Assembly: GCF_000407185.1 (NCBI RefSeq)
Contig: NZ_KE136482.1
Coordinates: 434,001 to 498,000, forward strand
Direction of reading: 5' to 3'
DNA length: 64,000 bases
Origin: Enterococcus malodoratus ATCC 43197
GTDB lineage: Bacteria > Bacillota > Bacilli > Lactobacillales > Enterococcaceae
The notes beneath the pieces are model-generated. The model was not told where the DNA came from. It searched no databases and was given only the letters and a program-made list of their open reading frames with translations. The position numbers and the translations under genes are program-made. Positions 9,131-20,829 of this stretch are shown here, piece after piece (positions within the stretch are counted from its first letter, which is position 1; every line of letters begins with the position of its first letter).

Positions 9131-9172
9131 CACGATCACATCTCTTGGCGGGGTAGGGATCGTGTTTTTTTT
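9131..9172 (+). terminator. Hairpin with T8 tail on the + strand
   Basis: CACGATC ... GATCGTG followed by eight T on the plus strand, at the 3' end of the ImmA-like gene, which is on the other strand. No plus-strand gene ends here, so its client is unclear. Confidence 0.35.
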
Positions 9173-10037
9173 ATATATTCGGAAAATCATCGTCTTCAGA
9201 ATTGGGTACTTGGTCATCAGAAAAACCTAATTCCTCAACAATCTCTCCCCAAAAACTACTGCCCTTTAACTTGTCAACATATGCGGATTGAATTTTGATT
9301 AAAGTTTCAGTTTCTTTGTTTGCAGCTCGTTGATCAATTTGCTGTTTAACCTTATATCTAAGGATTTGACGTGTTTTGGGATCTTCGGATCGGAATTTCA
9401 ATACATAATTTAAAGCTAATCGAAAAGGTAATCTCAATGCATGCTCAATATAATTAAGTAACCTATTATGCATAGCCGGCTCACTCATACCAGTATTTCG
9501 GCACATGTCCTTAAATGTATATTTTTTAGCTAACATGTATTCAAGACGTTCTCCTGGGCAAAAAAGGATAGAACCGATAATATTCGCTTCGTTCTCAAAA
9601 GGAATTAGTTCCTCAGAGTATTGACCGTCAATCTGGTCATTTGTTAGCGAAACGAATGCTTGTTTCTTGTCTTTATCTCTTATATGAAAATAAAAGTGAC
9701 ATAGTTCATGCAAAATTGTAAAAATGATTCTAGGATAAACCCGATCCTGATTAATTAAGATAAGAGTGCGGTTGCCTTCAGGAATAGTGACACCAGAAAT
9801 TCGATCAACAATTTCTGAATCTAAAAAGCAAAAATCAGCGCCTTGAATAGTATCTTTGTATTTAATCCAAGAGCTGTCAGGCTGAGTCTCGGGCCATCCT
9901 TCGTCACCGTACAATTCTGTTGGATCGGCTTCAAAAAAAGCAAAGTGTATATTAAAATTGATTCGGAAATAATTAATTATGTCATCATAACGAAGTTTAT
10001 TGTAAAGGGCCACGATAAAATGTAGGAAAAGGGCCAT
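9171..10037 (-). CDS. ImmA/IrrE-family metalloprotease, 5' end replaced by IS21
   Basis: Zinc protease that in ICEs and prophages cleaves the ImmR-type repressor to induce excision. The HELCHFYFH motif (HExxH at residues 110-114) is intact, followed by the usual Glu/Asn-rich ENEANIIGSILFCP segment. The first 12 codons (MALFLHFIVALY) lie inside the terminal repeat of the IS21 element that begins at 10001; element sequence of its own starts at NKLRYDDIINYF. The native start, and the repressor gene normally found just upstream, are missing. The fused frame could still be translated, but no clear ribosome binding site precedes the ATG. It probably survives only as a remnant. Confidence 0.8.
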   Translation of the reverse strand: MALFLHFIVALYNKLRYDDIINYFRINFNIHFAFFEADPTELYGDEGWPETQPDSSWIKYKDTIQGADFCFLDSEIVDRISGVTIPEGNRTLILINQDRVYPRIIFTILHELCHFYFHIRDKDKKQAFVSLTNDQIDGQYSEELIPFENEANIIGSILFCPGERLEYMLAKKYTFKDMCRNTGMSEPAMHNRLLNYIEHALRLPFRLALNYVLKFRSEDPKTRQILRYKVKQQIDQRAANKETETLIKIQSAYVDKLKGSSFWGEIVEELGFSDDQVPNSEDDDFPNI

Positions 10038-10103
10038 CGAAAATGTAGGTTAGATTTAAAATCTGATATTCTTTTTCATGAAACCATTCAAGGAGAGTGA
10101 CTC

Positions 10104-11330
10104 ATGCGAAAAGATGTCTTAGAAGGAGTCTTACGACACATTATGAACGATATTCAACCTAACTATGCAGCCATGGCCAAGCAATATAATTGTGATTACC
10201 GAACAGTCAAGCGTTACTATGAAGCTGGAACTAAAGGGGAAGTAGAACAGATCAAAAAGAGACAATCTTCTGCTCCTCTTTTATTAAGCGGTTTTGAAGA
10301 AATTATTAAAGATAAAATGGAGTTAAGCTGTTCCGCTTCTTCAATTTATTATTTTATTAAGAAAAAAGGATATCAAGGTGGCTATACCACCGTCAAACGA
10401 TATTGTCGGAACTATCGAGAAAAGCGTGTAAAAAAAGCAACCATTCGAATTGAAACGACGCCAGGTCTTTCTGCTCAAGTCGATTGGAAAGAAAATATTA
10501 AGATGGTGAGTAAACATGGTGAAGTCTTTTACTTCAATCTTTTTCTATATATTCTAGGCTATTCTCGCATGAAATACTTAGAGGTAACCTTTGATCGAAC
10601 CCAAGCGAATGTCTTCAATTGTTTGGTCAATGCGTTTGAGTACTGCGGGAATGGTGTTCCTCAAGAAATTTGGTTTGACAATATGAAAACAGTTGTTGAT
10701 AGAAGTAAAAGCCAATTTAGTCAAACCGTTTTTAACGAAAAATTTCGTCAATTTGCTAAAGATGCTGGATTCAATCCGATTGCTTGTCGCCCTTTTCGTC
10801 CACAAACCAAAGGCAAAGTTGAAGCTTTAGCTCGTACTGTTAACCGCTTAATGGTCTTTAACTACGAGTTTGAAAATGAGCAGGAGCTAAAACGAATCGT
10901 CTATGAGTTTATGAATGACTTAAATAATGAACGTTCTCAAGCAGTGAATAATCATCCCTCTAAGCTTCTTATAGATGAACAATCGGTGTTGCGTCCTTTC
11001 AATCGTTTAGAATTAGTCAGATATGTTTCTAGAACCCAACACGTAATTAGAAAAGTTTCCATTGAATCCATGGTCCAATATCAAAACTCAAAGTATTCTG
11101 TTCCCGTGAAATATATTGGTAAAGAGGTAACTTTAGATGTCCGTAAGGACAGTCTATTCATTTGGTATGGCCATCAATGTATTCGCTCGCACCCATTAAG
11201 CAAAAAAACCTTAAATTATCAACGTGATGACTCTCTTGAGATTCTTCGATCTGATGTCTTCAAATACTTAGAAGACGAAGAGTTGGAGCGCTTTGTAGAA
11301 GAAAATTTAGATGCTTACGATGAATTATAA
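10104..11330 (+). CDS. istA: IS21-family transposase IstA
   Basis: DDE transposase of 408 residues. An N-terminal HTH (about 15-40, NYAAMAKQYNCDYRTVKRYY) is followed by the rve integrase core with acidic residues at Asp127 (SAQVDWKEN), Asp192 (IWFDNMKT) and Glu240 (TKGKVEALAR), and a C-terminal beta-barrel region. AGGAG precedes the ATG. Length is near the usual IS21 size and no interruption is seen, so it looks intact. It is directly followed by istB. Confidence 0.93.
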   Translation: MRKDVLEGVLRHIMNDIQPNYAAMAKQYNCDYRTVKRYYEAGTKGEVEQIKKRQSSAPLLLSGFEEIIKDKMELSCSASSIYYFIKKKGYQGGYTTVKRYCRNYREKRVKKATIRIETTPGLSAQVDWKENIKMVSKHGEVFYFNLFLYILGYSRMKYLEVTFDRTQANVFNCLVNAFEYCGNGVPQEIWFDNMKTVVDRSKSQFSQTVFNEKFRQFAKDAGFNPIACRPFRPQTKGKVEALARTVNRLMVFNYEFENEQELKRIVYEFMNDLNNERSQAVNNHPSKLLIDEQSVLRPFNRLELVRYVSRTQHVIRKVSIESMVQYQNSKYSVPVKYIGKEVTLDVRKDSLFIWYGHQCIRSHPLSKKTLNYQRDDSLEILRSDVFKYLEDEELERFVEENLDAYDEL

Positions 11331-11340
11331 GGAGGCTCAT

Positions 11341-12102
11341 ATGTCAAATTACCATCAGTTATTAAATCAATTATCAGATTTAAATCTTACCTGTATCAAA
11401 GAAATTTTACCTGCCCATTTAGATGAAGTAGCTAAAAATGAACAATCTCTAGTTGATTCTTTATTTGAATTAACACATCAAGAAATTAGCTATCGTAGAA
11501 AGGAGACCCAAAGAAAAATTTTAAAACGGGCAATGTTTCCCTATCATAAACGCCTTCATGATTTTAACTTTGATTTTCAACCCAAAATCAAAAAAAGTGA
11601 AATTCAAGATTTAGTGACATTACGCTTTTTAGACACGTATGACAACCTTTTATTCATTGGAAATAGCGGTGTTGGAAAAACCCATTTAGCCGTTTCAATT
11701 GGTTTAGAGTGTATTGATAGAGGGCAGAGCTGTTTATTTATCACTAGTACAGAACTGGTTAATCGACTTATCCGGGCACATAAACGTGGGACAAGTGATA
11801 CCATGCTCAAAAAATATGCGAGCTATTCTGTATTAATTATTGATGAAGTCGGGTATCTCCCCTTCTCAAAAGAAGGATCTAACTTACTGTTTCAACTAAT
11901 TAATATGCGATACGAAAGAAAATCAACGATTATTACAACGAATATTCCTCTGTCTCAATGGTCCGAAATTTTTGGTAATAAGAAATTGACTAATGCTTTA
12001 TTGGACCGATTGGTCCATCATTCTAAAATTATTCAAATTACAGGACCTTCCTATCGAATGAAAAGTTATAGTGAAACGAAAGGAAAAGAAACGAAACGAT
12101 AA
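11341..12102 (+). CDS. istB: IS21-family helper ATPase IstB
   Basis: AAA+ ATPase of 253 residues that helps the transposase choose and deform its target. Walker A is GNSGVGKT (107-114) and Walker B VLIIDEVGYLPF (about 164-175). The start is the ATG at 11341, set by AGGAGG immediately after the istA stop. An in-frame ATG 30 bases earlier, inside istA, lacks such a site. Confidence 0.93.
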   Translation: MSNYHQLLNQLSDLNLTCIKEILPAHLDEVAKNEQSLVDSLFELTHQEISYRRKETQRKILKRAMFPYHKRLHDFNFDFQPKIKKSEIQDLVTLRFLDTYDNLLFIGNSGVGKTHLAVSIGLECIDRGQSCLFITSTELVNRLIRAHKRGTSDTMLKKYASYSVLIIDEVGYLPFSKEGSNLLFQLINMRYERKSTIITTNIPLSQWSEIFGNKKLTNALLDRLVHHSKIIQITGPSYRMKSYSETKGKETKR

Positions 12103-12162
12103 AGAGAAAACTACCTACAATTTCAATGGCCCAAAACCAACATTTTATTATGGCCCTTGACA

Positions 12163-12416
12163 CTGAATGGTCTGATTCGGGGGAGTCGGCATCAGAATAT
12201 AGTATCGTCTCGGTTTATTCCGATGCGCAAACGACTCCGAACCCATCGGCTGGCAGACATATCTATTTCTTTGGATTCAGAGGCAATCAGCCAGTAGTGT
12301 TAGTTTCAATGCAGAATCAAGGAATGCCTGATAAGGCTTTGCATTTTAATCTGACAGAAAATGAGGCCTTAAATTCTGGTTTTCAAACCATCGCGGCCGG
12401 AAATCCAGCAGAATAA
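12163..12416 (+). pseudogene. 3' fragment of a DUF4767-like secreted protein gene, cut by IS21
   Basis: Only the C-terminal ~84 residues remain (TEWSDSGESASEYSIVSVYSD ..., with NQPVVLVSMQNQGMPDKALHF near the middle), resembling the end of DUF4767-type enterococcal lipoproteins. The open frame extends back into the IS21 right end, where an ATG at 12126 supplies MAQNQHFIMALD. That start is artificial, and the signal peptide and N-terminal part are gone. The family call is tentative; truncation by the element is clear. After its stop codon, 12417-12533 holds only a short spacer before the next gene. Confidence 0.6.
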
Positions 12417-12533
12417 AAATCGGGAAAGCAAATTCCTGTATGCGTTTACTTTTTCGATTGATATCCGCTGCTAAACCCTGTATGCTGACTATGAGTGGTG
12501 TACTCAAATAATTGATTTTAGGCAGGTGCATGT

Positions 12534-12896
12534 ATGAAACAACATCCATTAGAAGGTAAAACAGCGATCATTAAATTCGATTCAGGGCTGCAATTTCGCA
12601 TTGATTTTTTAGAGGAAAAACAGTTGCGTTGGACCTCGATTCGCAAAGAAGACGAAGGGGCGACTGATGTCGAAAAGATCCATATTGAGGAGTATCCTGG
12701 CGGGATTTATTCCGTTGATTGGGTCGAGGAATCCGGACTTTGCGTCTCTTATACCATTGATACTAAGAATGAGTTTGTAAAGAGCTTCATGACCTTCACA
12801 GATGACAGTTATCGTGGTGGACGCAGACCATTTACCCATGAAGGGACCTTTCAATTTGTCCTAGACGATGGTCAGTCGGACACAGCATCGGAATAA
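12534..12896 (+). CDS. Small MoaF/lipocalin-like protein
   Basis: A 120-residue acidic protein, mostly predicted beta strands: GKTAIIKFDSGLQFRIDFLE, then LRWTSI, then GGIYSVDWVEESGLCVSYTID, then GTFQFVLDDG. This alternation resembles the MoaF-related small beta-barrel proteins, in which a single domain binds a small ligand. The resemblance is weak and no binding residue can be named. The ATG at 12534 follows AGGCAGG. A terminator follows, so the gene stands alone. It lies just outside the IS21 junction and seems to be ordinary chromosome. Confidence 0.6.
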   Translation: MKQHPLEGKTAIIKFDSGLQFRIDFLEEKQLRWTSIRKEDEGATDVEKIHIEEYPGGIYSVDWVEESGLCVSYTIDTKNEFVKSFMTFTDDSYRGGRRPFTHEGTFQFVLDDGQSDTASE

Positions 12897-12923
12897 TCAA
12901 CGATATAAAAATACTTATGAAGT

Positions 12924-12963
12924 GCGCTCTTTAAGTTGATTCTAACTTAAAGGGCGTTTTTTG
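12924..12963 (+). terminator. Terminator
   Basis: GCGCTCTTTAAGTT / AACTTAAAGGGCG stem followed by TTTTTTG. The stretch after it to 13156 is AT-rich with no gene; 13157-13164 is the AAAGGAGG site of the next gene. Confidence 0.75.
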
Positions 12964-13171
12964 AACTACAGAATCAACATTTTTTGAAAAGGTTTTCATT
13001 ATTTTATGATGGATTAAAGCCTGATAGCATCACAATCAGCCTCTGAAAATCATTATGATTAATTTATTATTAATTAAATGGTGTGTAAAAGCCGTGACAA
13101 AAGGGGTATTTTGTTGGTGTAGATATCTTAGATAATAATGATTAAAAATTAGCCCGAAAGGAGGAAGTCTT

Positions 13172-13555
13172 TTGAAGGAACATGGACTAAGCAGACAGCA
13201 ATTATTCAAATTATCCCGTCGAACATTGGAGAAACGTATCCGTACATTTTACTATGAGACAACAGATGGAAAGGCCACCATCGAAATGTTGATCGCACTT
13301 CAAGTAAGAGAAGAATTGTGTGATGCGGATTTTTCAAATGTCCTGCGGGCCTTGGTTCAGCATATTTTTCTAAAAACGCGTTCGACAGCTGCGATGCGCC
13401 GCTATTATCTTTATTTTGGCGAATACTTTGGGAAAAAGGACTGGCAATTATTATCAATCAAATTATTTCCAACACAAACATTTATCGCTGAAAAGCTTGA
13501 GCAATTATATACACAAGTAATTAAAAGACCCTTGACAGGATTAGCGGAATCATGA
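13172..13555 (+). CDS. Conserved-looking protein of unknown function, TTG start
   Basis: A 127-residue basic protein starting MKEHGLSRQQLFKLSRRTLEKRIRTFYYET. The start is a TTG at 13172, chosen because AAAGGAGG lies seven bases upstream and no ATG follows for a long way. The sequence is helical and soluble. The first 35 residues could form an HTH-like unit, but I do not recognise a family. It is followed 52 bases later by another unknown gene in the same direction, probably the same operon. Confidence 0.65.
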   Translation: MKEHGLSRQQLFKLSRRTLEKRIRTFYYETTDGKATIEMLIALQVREELCDADFSNVLRALVQHIFLKTRSTAAMRRYYLYFGEYFGKKDWQLLSIKLFPTQTFIAEKLEQLYTQVIKRPLTGLAES

Positions 13556-13607
13556 CCACGTAGCGAGAAAGGAGGCTAAAAACAAAAAAAGAAAGGGAAT
13601 GAATGAA

Positions 13608-14309
13608 ATGATAAAAACAATCACGCTAGATGCGGAATTTGCAAACAGTAATGGCAAATCCCAGCATCTTCAACTAAAGAACTTCGATCCGACAAAAACG
13701 GCTGAAGAAATCAAAGCATCTTTGACAAAATTAACTAAGCTCGATCTGTTTGAAAAGGACGGTGTCGGCTTATTTAAGGAGGTGCTGCATGCAACTGTGC
13801 GGGAGAAAATCGTTGAACCGATTTTTGACGACCGAAAGAAGGCAAAGAAAAAAGCCAAGGACCCGCTGACTAGAATGATGGAGGCGGCGATGGGCCAGAC
13901 TCAGACAAAACCGCTGCCGAAAAAACCAGAGGCTCTGCCGCCGCAAACAGAACCCGTGGAACCAATGGAGAGCCTTGAGAATATCCGGATTCCGCAAGAT
14001 TTGACTATCTTGGAAGAGAGACCAGAACCAGATGTACTGATTCAAACCATCGAACTGCCGAAAGGAATCAATCCGTGGAAGCTGGATGAGAACCAAGCAT
14101 TTAGCCTGATCCTAGCATGTATGCCGCCGCATACTTCACTGATAAATGTGGTGGTCGATGACCAATCAGTTCCGGCAAGATTGATCGTCACAGAGAAGAT
14201 TGAGCAAGAGCAGGTGCCGCTTGATACCTCAGAGATCACTCAATCACCGCCAGAGAAACCGAAGCGCCTTCGAAAGCGGCTGCTGGATCGCATTCGAAGT
14301 CGAAAATAA
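13608..14309 (+). CDS. Unknown protein with DUF2922-like N-terminus
   Basis: About 233 residues. The N-terminal 75 residues (IKTITLDAEFANSNGKSQHLQLKNF, then TAEEIKASLTKL, then a turn and a further strand) resemble DUF2922-type small domains. Then come a Lys-rich linker, a Pro/Glu-rich spacer (about 100-150), and a second small domain (NPWKLDENQAFSLILACMPP ... VVVDDQSVPARLIV). The C-terminus is very basic (PKRLRKRLLDRIRSRK). The ATG at 13608 is favoured over 13599 because GAAAGGGA lies nine bases before it. No catalytic motif and no signal peptide are seen; the basic tail suggests binding to nucleic acid or membrane. The domain call is tentative. Confidence 0.55.
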   Translation: MIKTITLDAEFANSNGKSQHLQLKNFDPTKTAEEIKASLTKLTKLDLFEKDGVGLFKEVLHATVREKIVEPIFDDRKKAKKKAKDPLTRMMEAAMGQTQTKPLPKKPEALPPQTEPVEPMESLENIRIPQDLTILEERPEPDVLIQTIELPKGINPWKLDENQAFSLILACMPPHTSLINVVVDDQSVPARLIVTEKIEQEQVPLDTSEITQSPPEKPKRLRKRLLDRIRSRK

Positions 14310-14316
14310 CTGATAA

Positions 14317-14368
14317 ACTCCTTCCTCTCATCATGAAATCCAACGTTGGTATGAGGCGGAAGGAGTGA
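14317..14368 (+). repeat. Long inverted repeat downstream of the unknown gene
   Basis: ACTCCTTCCTCTCAT pairs with ATGAGGCGGAAGGAGT across a short loop. No T-run follows directly, but it probably forms a strong RNA hairpin at the transcript end. Confidence 0.5.
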
Positions 14369-14395
14369 TTAACCATCTTCTATAGTGAGATTTTT

Positions 14396-14421
14396 TAGCC
14401 CGCTAAAACAGCGGGCTATTT
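14396..14421 (+). terminator. Weak terminator-like hairpin
   Basis: TAGCCCGCT / AGCGGGCTA stem with an AAAAC loop, followed only by ATTTG, between two convergent genes. Confidence 0.4.
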
Positions 14422-14514
14422 GTCGGGTTAAAAAGAGAAAAGGATAGAATTGTGATAAACATCATTTTAGAGAATTCAATTCAGATTTTTTATAATCTAA
14501 TACATATCATAACT

Positions 14515-15387
14515 TTACTCTTCCATCGTTAAAGAAGTAGCACTACGAATATCCGCAATCTTCGATGTTTTGATAATATGTTCCATGTTTTGTTCAAAGT
14601 TTTTAGCAAACAGCGCCGAATAAAGGATGTCTAATAAATGGACGACAGAAGTGTTAGTCGAATAATGACCAACCTTCGAATAAAGACGCTCCCGTGTTGC
14701 CATATATAAAATGGCGTCCGCATTTTGCGACAAAATATTTTCAGAAAAGCTGGTAATGGCAATGATCGGGATATTTCTAATCTTCAATACCTCAGTGACT
14801 TCCTGCATCTTTGAACTGCTTCCCGTATAAGAAATCAGCAAAGCGCAAGAATCTTGCGGCATATTTAAGACATCATAGATGTGCTCACCTTCAACGTTGC
14901 TGATGGTTACAGAGTACATTAAGCGTCTCATTTTAAATTGAAATTCCTCTGCCAGCAGAAGATTTACGCTGCTGGCAAATATCGTAAAGTGTTTTTGTTT
15001 ATTCAAATAGTCTACTGCTTTGGTCAACTCTTTGTAAGAGAGGAGCTCAACGATGTCATCAAAGGTATTCTTTTTTAATTCAGTGATCTTATTTGCGATA
15101 CTTAACGCTGAATCTTTTTGAGAAAAGGGAATATTTAAATCTACTTTTGAGATACTTCTCTCAAAGTAAGTAAGTTCTTTGATATAAGACAGCTTCAGAT
15201 CATTCCAGCCCATAAATCCCATCTTGTTTGCGACACGAATAAACGTTGACGGAGAAGAAAAACTTTCCTTAGCAGCCACTTTTATTGTCTTATCGGCTAA
15301 TTCATATTTTTGACTTTGCATGTAGTCTACCACTAATTGTTCAGCCCCGGTGAATTTAGTGGTTTTCATTAATTCTAAAATGGACAT
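14515..15387 (-). CDS. RpiR/MurR-family sugar-phosphate regulator
   Basis: Transcription factor with an N-terminal HTH (about 1-75; FSSPSTFIRVANKMGFMGWNDLK is the recognition region) and a C-terminal SIS domain that binds a phosphosugar (about 120-260, including FTIFASSVNLLLAEEF and ALLISYTGSSSKMQEV). The 290-residue length is typical. GGAGG precedes the ATG at 15387. It is divergent from the beta-glucoside PTS operon and very probably controls it, with a phosphorylated beta-glucoside as the likely effector. Most beta-glucoside operons use a BglG antiterminator instead; none is seen here. Confidence 0.9.
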   Translation of the reverse strand: MSILELMKTTKFTGAEQLVVDYMQSQKYELADKTIKVAAKESFSSPSTFIRVANKMGFMGWNDLKLSYIKELTYFERSISKVDLNIPFSQKDSALSIANKITELKKNTFDDIVELLSYKELTKAVDYLNKQKHFTIFASSVNLLLAEEFQFKMRRLMYSVTISNVEGEHIYDVLNMPQDSCALLISYTGSSSKMQEVTEVLKIRNIPIIAITSFSENILSQNADAILYMATRERLYSKVGHYSTNTSVVHLLDILYSALFAKNFEQNMEHIIKTSKIADIRSATSLTMEE

Positions 15388-15450
15388 GGATAGTGCCTCC
15401 TTTCGAAATTAGAATTTCATTTCAGAAAAAGTAAATGATTTCAACTAGAA

Positions 15451-15497
15451 ATGAAAACGGTTTTCCTAAATGATTAAACGCTGTTGGAAAACAGTTT
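15451..15497. promoter_or_regulatory. Operator candidates of the PTS operon
   Basis: AAACGGTTTTCC (15455-15466) and GGAAAACAGTTT (15486-15497) form an inverted repeat with one mismatch in 12; the second arm overlaps the -35 box. The first arm with its flank, TGAAAACGGTTTTCC, also resembles a CcpA cre site with one mismatch. Either the RpiR regulator, CcpA or both may bind. Confidence 0.5.
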
Positions 15498-15512
15498 AGA
15501 ATACACTATATT
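15484..15512 (+). promoter_or_regulatory. Promoter of the beta-glucoside operon
   Basis: TTGGAA, 17-nt spacer, TATATT, 74 nt before the PTS start codon. Confidence 0.6.
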
Positions 15513-15585
15513 TTACATTGTAAGACCAAGCAAAACAAGCTAGGTTAAGGCGCCTAACCTGCAGAAAGTATGGGGTGAAATAGAA

Positions 15586-18856
<3,271 letters not shown>

Positions 18857-18857
<1 letters not shown>

Positions 18858-19633
18858 TGGATGACTACTCTTTACTTTTACAGGTTGGACAAAATAAATT
18901 TACTTTCTTTCAGAAAACACCAATGAAGTTTTTCGTTAAATCCATTTTGGCAGGTATCTATTTAGGGGTGGCGATGAGTTTGTCACTTGCTTTGGGTGGG
19001 ATTATTGCTACGATAAATCCTAATCTAGCAAAGATCGCCTTCGCAATGTTCTTCGGGCTAACGTTCGTACTCATCATTTTTTTGAATGGGGAATTATTTA
19101 CGGGGAACTGTCTCACCACCATTTTTCCAATTTATAACAAAAAACAGTCTCTTTCATCTTTACTTAAAATGTGGGGAAATTGTTTACTGGGAAATGCAGT
19201 GGGAATCAGTATTTATAGTGTACTTTTCATCCGAAGTCGTGCACTGAGCACTATAATTATTCCATACCTTGCTAATTTAGTGGAAGCGAAACAACATTTC
19301 ACGTTAGAAAGCTTACTTATTAAGTCGATCCTATGCAATTTCATTGTATGTATCGCGACCTATGTAGCACTAAAAATCAAGGAAGATCTAGCCAAAACCT
19401 TTATTATGTTAGTAGTAATTATGACATTTGTGGTATGCGGTTTCGATCACTGTATTGCTAATATTGGACTTTTTCTGATGCAAGCAATGAGTGGTGGAAC
19501 AGCCCTAAGCGGCTCATTAGTATTTCAAAATATCCTTTTTTCAATTGTCGGAAATGTTCTTGGCGGATCAGTGATGATGGCAGCTCCATTATATTTTGTT
19601 CTTTGTCCGACAAACCTGAACATGAGAAGGTAA
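18857..19633 (+). CDS. Formate/nitrite (FNT) family channel
   Basis: Pentameric channel-type protein for small monocarboxylates such as formate, nitrite or lactate. The 258 residues show about six membrane segments and the family motif NGELFTGNCLTTIF (GxELFTGN). The start is the ATG at 18857, which shares a base with the stop of the glucosidase gene and so implies translational coupling. FNT proteins in beta-glucoside operons are uncommon; fermentation of the imported sugar yields formate or lactate that it could export, but this is inference. A strong terminator follows. Confidence 0.88.
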
Positions 19634-19682
19634 CTGATCCAACATATAATGATCATTCTGGATTTTCTAAACTCCACACTAA

Positions 19683-19725
19683 AACAGCCTCCCAACTCTT
19701 TTTAAGATTTGGGAGGCTGTTTTTC
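19683..19725. terminator. Operon terminator (works on either strand)
   Basis: AACAGCCTCCCAA / TTGGGAGGCTGTT perfect 13-bp stem followed by TTTTT, with an A-run before it. A second hairpin (AAGAGACT / AGTCTCTT, 19732-19755) follows. Confidence 0.88.
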
Positions 19726-19803
19726 ATAATTAAGAGACTTTTTAGTCAGTCTCTTCTTAAACTCCACTCTCTTTTAAATAACCAACAAGTAGGTTTCAAG
19801 CTA

Positions 19804-20685
19804 CTATTTTTCACCAATATTCTCGAGCCATGTTGTGGCAAATCGGTTGAAAATATCAGACGCTGCAGAAGAATAGACATCTGAGTTTTTAGCAATGACT
19901 AATGAACGATAATAGTGTTCACTAATTGGCCGAATAGCGACATTGACATGGTTAGGTATGCTATCGAGAAAAAATTTCGAAAAAATACTGATGCCAAATC
20001 CGGCTTCGATAAGTTTTAAAGCCACGAGTTCATCGAAAATTTCGAAGGTGTATTGTGGTTCTAAACCAAGGGAATGAATGAAACTACCAATTTCAAAATC
20101 AAATCTTTCTCCAGATAGGATATATGTTTCATCGACTATCCGATTGATGGAAATAGTAGGTTCGGTAACAAATGGATGATCGCAGGGCAACACGACGACA
20201 AACTCATCTTGTAAGAAAACTTCATAAGAAAACTCATCCATGCCATACATCGATGTGAAAGCAACATCAATTTCATTTCGGCTTAATTTTTCATAGATTT
20301 CTTGTTGATTTCCTGTAAAAATCTCAAATTTGATTTTTGGATATTTTGTCGTAAATTCTTTTAATATTTTGGGCAGGTAGGTCATTGCAAAGCTAATAAA
20401 GCTTCCGATGCGGACAGTCCCAATTTCTGATTGCGTCATAGCATCTGATAGCTGTTGTAATCGCAGGTTCTCTTGATGAATAATCTCAAGTGATTTTATA
20501 ACAGAACTTGCATTTGGTAAAAGCATCACACCAGAGTTCGTTCGTTTAAAAATTGGGAACCCCATCTCATTTTCAAAAGATTTAATGGTTTGACTAATCG
20601 CTGATTGGCTATAGTTTAAATTCTTTGCGGCCTGAGAAATATTACTTGTTTTTACAACCTCTAATATTACATCGTATTTATCCAC
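19804..20685 (-). CDS. LysR-family transcriptional regulator
   Basis: Likely activator of the catabolic operon on the far side of the IS1380 element. The 293-residue protein has an N-terminal winged HTH (about 1-60, SNISQAAKNLNYSQSAISQTIKSFE) and a substrate-binding domain (about 88-285). The start is a GTG at 20685. No ATG fits, and the ribosome binding site is poor because the start overlaps a 16-bp palindromic element that may be its own binding site; this suggests autoregulation. LysR regulators usually sit divergent from their target, and here the target operon starts 1.9 kb away because the IS lies between. Confidence 0.9.
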   Translation of the reverse strand: MDKYDVILEVVKTSNISQAAKNLNYSQSAISQTIKSFENEMGFPIFKRTNSGVMLLPNASSVIKSLEIIHQENLRLQQLSDAMTQSEIGTVRIGSFISFAMTYLPKILKEFTTKYPKIKFEIFTGNQQEIYEKLSRNEIDVAFTSMYGMDEFSYEVFLQDEFVVVLPCDHPFVTEPTISINRIVDETYILSGERFDFEIGSFIHSLGLEPQYTFEIFDELVALKLIEAGFGISIFSKFFLDSIPNHVNVAIRPISEHYYRSLVIAKNSDVYSSAASDIFNRFATTWLENIGEK

Positions 20686-20700
20686 CTGAATAATTCATAG
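20685..20700. promoter_or_regulatory. Palindromic element at the lysR start, copy 1
   Basis: CCTGAATAATTCATAG, built on the palindrome TGAAT-A-ATTCA. The same 16 bases occur in reverse orientation at 22343-22358, on the other side of the IS. This is a candidate LysR operator. The next 186 bases to the transposase gene are AT-rich and include the IS end. Confidence 0.5.
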
Positions 20701-20829
20701 ATCTAATTTTTTTGGGAAAATAACGTTTATACATCGATTTGAGTTGAATTTTCTTTTTTCAACCGGTTTGTACTTGCGAAAACAGATTTCCTTTTGTTTT
20801 TTTAACGAAGATAGGGAATCTGGAGCTGT

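Larger units (their letters stand above)
10001..12162 (+). mobile_element. Complete IS21-family insertion sequence
   Basis: A 2.16-kb element with istA and istB and imperfect terminal inverted repeats. The left end begins TGTAAAGGGCCA and the right end reads, in reverse complement, TGTCAAGGGCCA; similarity continues for about 50 nt with shared blocks ATAAAATGT, GGGCCAT and GTAGGT. Each end holds two GGGCCA-containing subrepeats, typical of IS21. No target duplication is visible (AAGTTTAT to the left, CTGAATGG to the right), so a deletion or recombination has probably joined two different flanks. Confidence 0.85.

Noticed and set aside
12126-12162. True N-terminus of the protein ending at 12416
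   Set aside because: These codons are the IS21 terminal repeat; the host part begins at 12163.
9993-12170. Target site duplication of the IS21 element
   Set aside because: Left flank AAGTTTAT and right flank CTGAATGG do not match at any small shift.
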